Source of the DNA: Ochrobactrum sp. BTU1
GTDB lineage: Bacteria > Pseudomonadota > Alphaproteobacteria > Rhizobiales > Rhizobiaceae
Direction: 5' to 3'
Assembly (NCBI GenBank): GCA_018798825.1
Contig: CP076355.1
Span: 271,001 to 335,000 of the forward strand
DNA length: 64,000 bases
In this document: piece by piece, positions 55,801-62,362 of the stretch
How positions within the stretch are numbered: position 1 is the first letter of the stretch
How the letters are laid out: each line of letters opens with the position of its first letter
Notes under the pieces: generated by a model
Databases searched by the model: none
What the model was told of the DNA's origin: nothing
What the model saw: the letters and a program-made list of their open reading frames with translations, nothing else
Translations under genes and position numbers: made by a program

Positions 55801-56217
55801 ATGGCTCAAACCAATGCCCGTAATCTGAAAAAGCTTATCACCTTGCAGAAGCTCGGCGCTGCACGGCTGGAAGCCTCGCTGTCTGTAACCAGCAACCGCA
55901 AGACTGTTCTGGATGAAGAACGTGACGCGCTGATCGCCATGCAGGATCGCCGTTATGACGGCGATGCCTTTACGGTCGATCCATCTCTGCTCATCAAACG
56001 GCTGGGGGCGAATGCGCTCGCAACAGACCAAATTGAGCAGCAGCTCGAATCAGAACGTATATGCCTTTTGAAAGAACAACGTCGGGTAGAACTTTTGGAA
56101 GATCGGCTCGAAACTGTTCGCAATGGTGCCGAAAGACGAGAGCTTGCAAGCCTAATTGAAGAGTTTGTTAGCCGGAAAACCACCGCGCCGCAAGACTATA
56201 AGTCGCGATCTCGATAG
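55801..56217 (+). CDS. FliJ-like small coiled-coil protein
   Basis: 138 residues, almost all helical and charged (MAQTNARNLKKLITLQKLGAARLEASLSVTSNRKTVLDEERDALIAM..DQIEQQLESERICLLKEQRRVELLEDRLETVRNGAERRELASLIEEF). It has no membrane segment. Length and two-helix layout fit FliJ, the FliI stalk and escort protein. No other fliJ is in the window. It follows fliR by seven bases with GAGG as ribosome site. Direct sequence similarity to FliJ is too weak to be sure. Confidence 0.68.
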   Translation: MAQTNARNLKKLITLQKLGAARLEASLSVTSNRKTVLDEERDALIAMQDRRYDGDAFTVDPSLLIKRLGANALATDQIEQQLESERICLLKEQRRVELLEDRLETVRNGAERRELASLIEEFVSRKTTAPQDYKSRSR

Positions 56218-56311
56218 AAAAAAAGTAATAAAATCAGTTGTTTGCAATAAATCTGGTGAGTTTGCGCTGGCCGCGTTGACCAAGGTTTTGTCATAAAATT
56301 GAAACTGATTC

Positions 56312-56333
56312 GTACCACAAGCTTCAGTCAAGT
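56312..56333 (+). promoter_or_regulatory. 11-bp tandem CAAG motif upstream of the rod-binding gene
   Basis: GTACCACAAGC followed by TTCAGTCAAGT, with CAAG cores 11 bp apart and TTGACA directly after. It ends 45 bp before ATG 56379. A further TTGACCAAGG lies at about 56276-56285, so the site may hold more units. Confidence 0.6.
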
Positions 56334-56378
56334 TTGACAGATTAATGTGCAATCAAGAGATGAAGAAGGACAAGTTGT

Positions 56379-56960
56379 ATGGCGATTAATCCGCCGTCAG
56401 ATCTGGTTATGGACGTGGCGCGTGCGGCTGACCCGCAGGCGTATCGCCTTGCGGCAGAGCGTCTGAAATCCATATCGGCAAGCACTGGTCCCGTGGGCGC
56501 TGATACGGATACGGGAAAAAACTTCGTCAGTTTTTCTGAAAGCCTGGCTTCAGGCGTTCGGTTCAATCCGCAAGGGGCGAACACAGTCAACCCGGCTTAT
56601 CGGAAGTTTGAAGCTTTCATGCTGCAATCTTTCGTCCAGTCGATGTTTACCAGCGATACGACGGCCACCTTCGGCAAGGGCATCGCAGGCGAATACTGGA
56701 AATCAATGATGGCCGAAGCGATGGCGAACAAGATGGCCGATACCGGCGGCGTTGGTATCGCAAAAATGCTTGAAGCGCAGGCAGCGCAGAAGGTGCGCGC
56801 GGAAAACTCGTCAACCTTGGCCTTAGGAGGCGTGATCGACGATCTGGGACAGGGAATGAACACAGACGCAGTTTCAAAAGATATCGTTCACGGATTTGAA
56901 CGGCAGCTCATTCAGAAACAACTGGGAAACAATGACAGTGGAGATCGCGCTCGTAGCTGA
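56379..56960 (+). CDS. Rod-binding protein (CheL / FlgJ N-terminal domain type)
   Basis: 193 residues. The core YRKFEAFMLQSFVQSMFTSDTTATFGKGIAGEYWKSMMAEAMANKMADTGGVGIAKML is the rod-binding domain of FlgJ, called CheL in Caulobacter and rhizobia. There is no C-terminal muramidase domain, so it is a rod-cap scaffold only. The transglycosylase at 45255 may supply the missing activity. It has its own upstream motif. Confidence 0.9.
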   Translation: MAINPPSDLVMDVARAADPQAYRLAAERLKSISASTGPVGADTDTGKNFVSFSESLASGVRFNPQGANTVNPAYRKFEAFMLQSFVQSMFTSDTTATFGKGIAGEYWKSMMAEAMANKMADTGGVGIAKMLEAQAAQKVRAENSSTLALGGVIDDLGQGMNTDAVSKDIVHGFERQLIQKQLGNNDSGDRARS

Positions 56961-57050
56961 TGCTGAACATCGAGCACAAAATCGAGCGGTCAGGACAGCA
57001 AACCCTTCCAAGACCTGACTGGCGAATAAAACCGCGACCCGCTGATACCT

Positions 57051-57150
57051 ACAGCGGTTCCCGCTAAGAACGAAACTTTGGAACCGCTGTAACTGTTTGT
57101 TTTTACGCATTATCCGACGCAAAGCCACTTCGCACTTTTGCTGGAAATGC
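57051..57150 (+). repeat. Dispersed intergenic repeat, long copy B
   Basis: The hairpin ACAGCGGTTCC (57051-57061) / GGAACCGCTGT (57080-57090) is followed by TGTTTTTACGCATTATCC and ACTTCGCACTTTTGCTGG. It matches the copy at 8197-8302 over its full length with few changes in the 3' arm. It ends just before the FlgN-like gene's ribosome site. Confidence 0.88.
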
Positions 57151-57172
57151 AATATAATTGAGGAACTCGAAA

Positions 57173-57628
57173 ATGACTGACACAAGCTCCGAAATCAGCC
57201 TGCTGCCGCAAGTGGTGGAAGCAGCACTGGAGGCAAGCTCGGTTCAGGACCTGGAACAGCAGCCCGTACTCACGCCGGTCGTGCGTGCAATTCAGCGTCT
57301 TGAGGACGTCATTGATACTGAAACTCGTCTTCTGCTTGAAGGCGGTCATCCGGATCTCGCTGAGATTAATTCACGCAAGAGCCGTGGCCTGTATGACTTC
57401 AACAAAGCAATTAAAAAGGCTGCAAGCCTTGCTGAACCAGCGACGATGAAGGGATTGCAGCCATTGCTCGATAGCCTCAAGCAGAAACTTGAGAAGAATT
57501 GCGAAGCGCTGCAATTGCATCTGCGTGCTGTTGGCGAGCTGGCCGATCTTATTCGCGGTGCGCTTGAAACGCAGGATGCCGACGGCACTTACAGCATGCA
57601 GAGCGCAAGGCTCGGTCACGCAAGATGA
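57173..57628 (+). CDS. FlgN-like export chaperone (putative)
   Basis: 151 residues from ATG 57173 with GAGG upstream. It is an all-helical protein: VVRAIQRLEDVIDTETRLLLEGGHPDLAEINSRKSRGLYDFNKAIKKAA..LQPLLDSLKQKLEKNCEALQLHLRAVGELADLIRGAL. The form (E..LL..G....L......K......) resembles FlgN, the chaperone for FlgK and FlgL. The assignment rests on helix pattern, size and place in the flagellar island. Four-base overlap with the next gene. Confidence 0.7.
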   Translation: MTDTSSEISLLPQVVEAALEASSVQDLEQQPVLTPVVRAIQRLEDVIDTETRLLLEGGHPDLAEINSRKSRGLYDFNKAIKKAASLAEPATMKGLQPLLDSLKQKLEKNCEALQLHLRAVGELADLIRGALETQDADGTYSMQSARLGHAR

Positions 57629-58140
57629 TCCGCACAATCGTAATCGGCCTCTGGATCTGTGCAGTTGCTTTGGGCTCCCTGTTTTTCGCCGTTCGCCAGA
57701 ACGATGGATCATCTGGTGAGGTGAAAGCAGAGGCAGGAGGATTCGGTGGGCTCGATTACGTCAAAACGGATGTGATGAGCGTTCCTATTATCTCCAATGG
57801 TAGCGTTGCTGGCTATGTCGTAACGCAGTTGGTTTATACGATCGATTCTAATATCCGGAAAAAGATCACGGTTCCGCTCGAATATTTCATCAGTGACGAG
57901 ATTTTCCGTAAATTCTACGGCAGCTATTCGGATACGAAAGAAGTCGAGAAAGTGAAGTTCGAGGATGTTCGCGCATCGGTGATCAGCGATTTGAATGCAC
58001 GTTTTCCAGAGCCGGTCATCAAGGACCTGCTCGTCGAGCAGTTCAATTATATTTCCGCTGAAGAAATCCGCGCCATGAATATGCGTGGCGGAGCTGTATC
58101 ACCCAATGCAGCGGGTAAGCAGGCGTCGACTGAACACTAA
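57625..58140 (+). CDS. Single-pass membrane protein at the end of the flagellar island, unknown
   Basis: 171 residues: an N-terminal membrane segment (about 4-22), then a periplasmic domain (LDYVKTDVMSVPIISNGSVAGYVVTQLVYTIDSNIRKKITVPLEYFISDEIFRKFYGSYSDTKEVEKVKFEDVRASVISDLNARFPEPVIKDLLVEQFNYIS). The strand-helix layout, with RxxVxxxLN-type segments, is reminiscent of FliL, but the FliL end motif is missing. It is translationally coupled to the FlgN-like gene. Function unknown. Confidence 0.75.
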   Translation: MIRTIVIGLWICAVALGSLFFAVRQNDGSSGEVKAEAGGFGGLDYVKTDVMSVPIISNGSVAGYVVTQLVYTIDSNIRKKITVPLEYFISDEIFRKFYGSYSDTKEVEKVKFEDVRASVISDLNARFPEPVIKDLLVEQFNYISAEEIRAMNMRGGAVSPNAAGKQASTEH

Positions 58141-58145
58141 ATTAC

Positions 58146-58204
58146 AGCGTTCCGGCAAAAGTGAGAAGCAATTTTGTGCTGGATAATCCAATAAAAAATA
58201 AAGA
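58146..58204 (-). repeat. Dispersed intergenic repeat, degraded reversed copy
   Basis: Its reverse complement contains GGATTATCCAGCACAAAATT and GCTTCTCACTTTTGCCGGAA, a diverged version of the 8197 and 57051 arm. It lies between convergent genes (the unknown membrane protein and the PilZ gene). Confidence 0.6.
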
Positions 58205-58205
58205 G

Positions 58206-58541
58206 TTAGAGTGAATAGTATTTTCCTGCCAGCTGGCTCAGACGTTCGTCATCCAAAGGGGGCAGGGAAGGGTCTACGGTAAACTGAACGCCGACTTCAC
58301 GTTTTTCACGCCAGACGATCTGCGCCAGAATTGCTCGCGCGTAATGATCGTCAAAAAGCCAGAACCGCTCTGGAAGATTCGGAACTTCGGTTATTCTCAA
58401 TCGTGCGCCGTGTGGAGCAATGTCGCAGAATTGGCACTCGATAATGAACCGACCATCAAGATCGATAACTTTTCCTGACCGCAGCCGTGTACGCTGTCGT
58501 TCCTCCCTACGTCGTTCCTGAGACGGCTTGTTGCGTACCAT
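58206..58541 (-). CDS. PilZ-domain protein
   Basis: 111 residues. The N-terminal ERRREERQRTR is the arginine motif and CDIAPHGARLRI stands for the D/NxSxxG motif; beta strands and the late VGVQF strand follow. Typical single-domain PilZ proteins bind cyclic di-GMP, but here the second motif is imperfect (DIAPHG rather than D-S-G), so binding is uncertain. It borders the flagellar island, where such proteins often brake motility. Confidence 0.75.
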   Translation of the reverse strand: MVRNKPSQERRREERQRTRLRSGKVIDLDGRFIIECQFCDIAPHGARLRITEVPNLPERFWLFDDHYARAILAQIVWREKREVGVQFTVDPSLPPLDDERLSQLAGKYYSL

Positions 58542-58611
58542 GAATTTCTGCCTGCTGTTCCCCTTGAAGAGAAAATATAGCAGGCATCGCTTTAGTATGC
58601 GTTACCTAAGT

Positions 58612-59031
58612 TCAGTGCTCACCGCATTTTTCACATCGACCACGCAGTTCCAGCGTGGTTTTACGTGATTTGAACCCGCTTTGGAGGCTCCATGCACTGA
58701 CAAGGTTTTCAATGGCCGGCTCGGAGAACTCCGTCACCTGACCGCATTGCTCGCAAATCGCGAAAGCAATCAGTCCGTGCTGGTGGCATTGCGGATGGGC
58801 ACATGCAACAAAAGCATTGAGACTTTCAAGGCGATGTACCATCCCAAAATCAAGAAGCTTTTCAAGTGCGCGATAGACCTGCAGCGGCGCACGGAAACCG
58901 TCATCGCGAAGCTGATCGAGGATCGTATAGGCGCTGAGAGGTCCATCCGCCTTGGACAACACGTTGAAAACAAGTGTCTGATTGCGGGTCAAATCGTGCG
59001 ATGCATGGTTATGGTGGTGATGATTGCTCAT
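58612..59031 (-). CDS. zur: Zinc uptake regulator Zur (Fur family)
   Basis: 139 residues: a His-rich start (MSNHHHHNHASHD), a winged helix (LTRNQTLVFNVLSKADGPLSAYTILDQLRDDGFRAPLQVYRALEKLLDFGMVHRLESLNAFVAC) and metal ligands (CAHPQCHQHGLIAFAICEQCGQVTEF and a C-terminal CEKCGEH). The two CxxC pairs form the structural zinc site. It is last in the znuC-znuB-zur operon, with a four-base overlap, so it controls its own level. Confidence 0.94.
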   Translation of the reverse strand: MSNHHHHNHASHDLTRNQTLVFNVLSKADGPLSAYTILDQLRDDGFRAPLQVYRALEKLLDFGMVHRLESLNAFVACAHPQCHQHGLIAFAICEQCGQVTEFSEPAIENLVSAWSLQSGFKSRKTTLELRGRCEKCGEH

Positions 59032-59846
59032 TGTCCAGCGGTCCGTTTCAGTGATGCCTCTCCTTTATGTAGGGGCAAGAGGCTGAAAATGAAAATAGCA
59101 AGGGTAGCAACGACGATCGATGGGCCAGATGGCGTGTCGAACTCGACAGAACCATATAGCCCGCCAATGACGCCGAGCGCACCAATCAGAGATGCTAGAA
59201 TGGCCATTCTCTCTGGTGTGGAGGAAAAGCGCCGGGCAGTCGCTGCGGGAATGATCAGAAGCGATGTAATCAGCAAAATGCCGACGATCTTCATCGCAAT
59301 TGCAATCACAATTGCCAGAAGCAGCATGAAGACGATCCGTGAGACGGCAGGGTTCATTCCTTCCGCACGCGCAATGTCCTCGCTGACGGTTGCGGCCAGC
59401 AATGGGCGCCAGAGCCAGGCAATGACACCCAGAACGAGAATGCCGCCGCCATAGATAAAGGCAATGTCGATCCGCGAAACTGCAAGCAGATCGCCGAAAA
59501 GGAATGAGAGGAGATCGATACGCACCCAGGTCATGAAGGCTACGATTACCAGACCAAGTGACAAGGTCGCATGGGACAGAATGCCGAGCAGGGAATCTGC
59601 CGACAAAGTATGGCGTCGCTGCAGAAGCAGAAGAATTGCCGAAATCATGACGGAAACGGCAAAAACCCCGATCATTAGGTTGATGTCGAAGATCAGCGCC
59701 AGCGCCACACCCAGCAGCGCTGAGTGGGCCATCGTGTCGCCAAAATAGGCCATGCGGCGCCACACAATGAAACAGCCAAGCGGACCCGTGGTCAGTGCAA
59801 GACCGACACCGGCAATAAGGGCGCGGGTGAAAAAGTCATCAAGCAT
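59028..59846 (-). CDS. znuB: Zinc ABC importer permease ZnuB
   Basis: 272 residues from ATG 59846 (MLDDFFTRALIAGVGLALTTGPLGCFIVWRRMAYFGDTMAHSALLGVALAL), which is the family N-terminus. The longer frame from 59936 lies in znuC. There are about 7-8 membrane segments; EGMNPAVSRIVFMLLLAIVIAIAMKIVGILLITSLLIIPAATAR is the conserved ATPase-docking region. Overlaps znuC by eight bases and zur by four. Confidence 0.95.
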   Translation of the reverse strand: MLDDFFTRALIAGVGLALTTGPLGCFIVWRRMAYFGDTMAHSALLGVALALIFDINLMIGVFAVSVMISAILLLLQRRHTLSADSLLGILSHATLSLGLVIVAFMTWVRIDLLSFLFGDLLAVSRIDIAFIYGGGILVLGVIAWLWRPLLAATVSEDIARAEGMNPAVSRIVFMLLLAIVIAIAMKIVGILLITSLLIIPAATARRFSSTPERMAILASLIGALGVIGGLYGSVEFDTPSGPSIVVATLAIFIFSLLPLHKGEASLKRTAGQ

Positions 59847-60732
59847 GTGGCTTCTCCTCATGATGATGGTGGCCCTCGTGCCCGTTCCCACCGTGATTGT
59901 GCCCATCATGGTCGTTATGATGGCCGTCATCGGCATGGCAATGATCTGTTACAGAACCATCGGCATGGAGTACGCGGCCATCGGGCAGGTGGGTATGATC
60001 GTGGTGATGTTCATAGACAGCAAGAGGAGCGACCGCTCTGCTGCCGAAAAGTCGCGTATATTCGGGGCTTGAGGTCACATCGCGCGGTGTTCCACTGCAA
60101 CAGACATGGCCGTTTAAGCAGATAACGCGATCTGTTGCTGCCATCACCAGATGCAGATCGTGTGAAATCAGCAGGACACCGCAACCGGAATCATCGCGCA
60201 ATTTTGCAATCAGCTCGTAAAGAGCGGCTTCACCGGAAAAATCGACGCCCTGTACCGGCTCATCCAATACCATAATGTCGGGTTTGCGTGCTAAAGCGCG
60301 CGCCATGAGGGCGCGCTGAAACTCGCCACCGGAAAGATTGGCAATTTCGGCTTTCAGGAGATGGGAAATGCCGACCGCCTGAAGGGCATCCGCAATTTCA
60401 CTTTTGCCGAGGGGGCCAGTCAGTGTCATCAGGCGCTCGACTGAGAGCGGCATGGTACGATCAATATTGATCTTCTGCGGCACATAGCCGATGCGAAGGC
60501 CGCTTTTATGGGCGATCGCGCCCTCATCGGGCTTCAAAACGCGCAGAGCCATTTTGGCAGTAGTGCTTTTCCCCGCGCCGTTCGGTCCAATCAGCGTAAC
60601 GATCTCGCCGTGATGGACGCTAAGGTCGACATTGCGCACAAGCCATCGCCCGTCGCGATAAACGCCGGCGCCTTTCAGCTCTATCAATGGTTCCCGCTTT
60701 GAATTTGCGGGGAGGGAGGTCTTTTGGGCCAT
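59839..60732 (-). CDS. znuC: Zinc ABC importer ATPase ZnuC
   Basis: 297 residues. Walker A GPNGAGKST (49-57), signature LSGGEFQRALMARAL, Walker B IMVLDEPVQGVD, switch LLISHDLHLVM. The C-terminus is strongly His-rich (from about residue 245 to the end: HHHDHTHL..., HHHHEEKPHA), which may hold zinc. Divergent from znuA, with a Zur-box-like palindrome in the gap. Confidence 0.95.
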   Translation of the reverse strand: MAQKTSLPANSKREPLIELKGAGVYRDGRWLVRNVDLSVHHGEIVTLIGPNGAGKSTTAKMALRVLKPDEGAIAHKSGLRIGYVPQKINIDRTMPLSVERLMTLTGPLGKSEIADALQAVGISHLLKAEIANLSGGEFQRALMARALARKPDIMVLDEPVQGVDFSGEAALYELIAKLRDDSGCGVLLISHDLHLVMAATDRVICLNGHVCCSGTPRDVTSSPEYTRLFGSRAVAPLAVYEHHHDHTHLPDGRVLHADGSVTDHCHADDGHHNDHDGHNHGGNGHEGHHHHEEKPHA

Positions 60733-60904
60733 TCTAATTTGGGCTTTCGCTGCCTTTAACGATGCTTTTGGGAAAATGAATCGTGCGTTCTAAAATTCTT
60801 GTCTCAAGAATTAGGGAGAGTATGACGATTCGTGTCTGTTTGCGTTGGCCGTCTCTCGGCTGTGCACATTTCTCCAAAAAGAGGTTGTATCTCCTTATTG
60901 CAGA

Positions 60905-60942
60905 CGTTATAGCATAACGCAAATGACGTAATAAAATAACAT
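60905..60942. promoter_or_regulatory. Zur box region between znuC and znuA
   Basis: A perfect palindrome CGTTATAGCATAACG at 60905-60919 (6-bp arms, 3-bp centre), followed by an imperfect second unit (GTAATAAAATAAC, about 60928-60940). It sits in the 258-bp divergent region, 72 bp before znuA. The form matches the GTTAT-ATAAC type of alphaproteobacterial Zur sites. Confidence 0.8.
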
Positions 60943-60990
60943 ATCACTCATCTATGTTGTTCCCCTCGGCGAATTCTTCAAGAGAGACCC

Positions 60991-62037
60991 ATGAAACATA
61001 TCCGCTCCCTGCTTATGGCATCTGCATTTATGGCGGCTTTCGGTACAGTGGCGTCAGCCGCTGAGCGCGAAGGCGTCGTTGTTTCCATCAAGCCGCTGCA
61101 TTCGCTTGTCGCAGCAGTTATGCAGGGCGTGGGTGAGCCGAAGCTCATTGTTCAGGGCGCGGGCTCTGAGCATTCCTATAGTCTGAAGCCATCGGATGCC
61201 GAAGCCATTGAACATGCCAAGGTGATTTTCTGGGCCGGGCCTTCGATGGAAACGTTTCTCGACAAACCGTTCGACACATTGGGCGAGGGTGCCAAGGTTG
61301 TTGCACTTGGCGAAGCCGACGGGCTGACGAAGCTAAAGTTCCGTGAAGGTGGCCCATTTGAGGCACACGATCATGGCGGCGAGGAAGGCGAGCACGCGCA
61401 TAACAATGACCATGAGGGCCACAAGCACGAAACTCATGACCATGCGCGTGAAAAAAAGCATGACGACCATAATCACGCCGATGAAGCATCAGAAAAAGCC
61501 GATGATCACCACCATCATGGCGAGTTTGATCTTCACTTCTGGCTTGATCCGCAGAACGGCAAGGTTCTCGTCGGTGATATCGCCAAGGTTCTGAGCGAAA
61601 ACGATCCTGAACATGCCGCGCAATATGAAAAGAATGCTGCCGACTATGCCGACAAGCTTGATGCGCTGACCAAAGATATCGACAGCGAACTCCAACCACT
61701 AAAAGATAAACCGTTCATTGTCTTCCATGACGCATATCAGTATTTCGAGAATCGCTTTGGCGTGAAGGCTGCAGGCTCGATCACAGTGAGCCCTGAAAAG
61801 GCGCCGGGTGCTGGACGCATCAAGGATATTCACGAAAAGATCAAATCACTGGGCGCTGTTTGCGTGTTCTCCGAGCCGCAGTTTGAGCCAAAGCTGGTCA
61901 ATACGGTTATCGATGGAACGGATGCGAAAACCGGCACGCTTGATCCGCTTGGCGCGGAATTGAAGGACGGCCCGGATCTCTATCCGCAGCTCATACGCAA
62001 TCTGGCCGATTCCCTCAAGAGTTGCTTGTCGAAGTAA
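60991..62037 (+). CDS. znuA: Periplasmic zinc-binding protein ZnuA
   Basis: 348 residues with a signal peptide (to about ASAAE), the cluster A-I fold and zinc ligands in SEHSY (His about 61), FDLHFWLDPQN (His about 182), and VFHDAYQYFENRFG. A His/Asp-rich loop of about 50 residues (126-176) lies between the first two ligands, typical of ZnuA. The end DPLGAELKDGPDLYPQLIRNLADSL is also standard. High-affinity zinc import is important for intracellular Brucella. Confidence 0.96.
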   Translation: MKHIRSLLMASAFMAAFGTVASAAEREGVVVSIKPLHSLVAAVMQGVGEPKLIVQGAGSEHSYSLKPSDAEAIEHAKVIFWAGPSMETFLDKPFDTLGEGAKVVALGEADGLTKLKFREGGPFEAHDHGGEEGEHAHNNDHEGHKHETHDHAREKKHDDHNHADEASEKADDHHHHGEFDLHFWLDPQNGKVLVGDIAKVLSENDPEHAAQYEKNAADYADKLDALTKDIDSELQPLKDKPFIVFHDAYQYFENRFGVKAAGSITVSPEKAPGAGRIKDIHEKIKSLGAVCVFSEPQFEPKLVNTVIDGTDAKTGTLDPLGAELKDGPDLYPQLIRNLADSLKSCLSK

Positions 62038-62088
62038 CATTGGTCGCACCCTCGTTCTGGGGCCCCACCCGGAAGCGACCTGTTGTGG

Positions 62089-62118
62089 TGCCGGGCTGCC
62101 TGTATGGGCGGCCCGGCA
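62089..62118 (+). terminator. Hairpin after znuA (possible terminator)
   Basis: A GC-rich inverted repeat of about 11 bp with a 6-base loop, 51 bases after the znuA stop. No poly-T tract follows, so termination would be partial or protein-dependent. Confidence 0.55.
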
Positions 62119-62287
62119 TCTTCGATACGCGATGATTGATTTGAAAATCCCTCCATTCAAGTGCAGGTCGGGATTTTGCAGTGTACCAATGTTAAACCAG
62201 CTCCTGCTCACGCCGGATCATCCGTCGAGTATGTTCTAACTGGATCTCTCAAAAGGTGGCTTTGCCGCCTCCTTTTAGCCAATTGAA

Positions 62288-62302
62288 TGTAATGATATAA
62301 CA
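62288..62302. promoter_or_regulatory. Zur-box-like palindrome upstream of the CobW gene
   Basis: TGTAATGATATAACA: arms TGTAAT and ATAACA match as an inverted repeat at five of six positions, with a 3-bp centre as in the znu site. It lies 60 bp before the gene start, a suitable operator position. Confidence 0.65.
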
Positions 62303-62362
62303 TAAATCGCCAGCAACGCTGCAACCGCAGCGTACCTTACAACCGCCAGCAAAGGAGTTCCC

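Larger units (their letters stand above)
62038..62362 (+). promoter_or_regulatory. 325-bp gap between znuA and the CobW gene
   Basis: No gene seen. A strong GC hairpin (TGCCGGGC 62089-62096 with GCCCGGCA 62111-62118, extended by GCC/GGC inside) probably ends znuA, although no T-run follows. A Zur-box-like site is at 62288-62302. AAAGGAG lies just before ATG 62363. So the CobW gene probably has its own zinc-controlled promoter. Confidence 0.6.

Noticed and set aside
60734..60922. 62-codon minus-strand frame upstream of znuC
   Set aside because: It covers the divergent promoter and Zur box, and has no domain.
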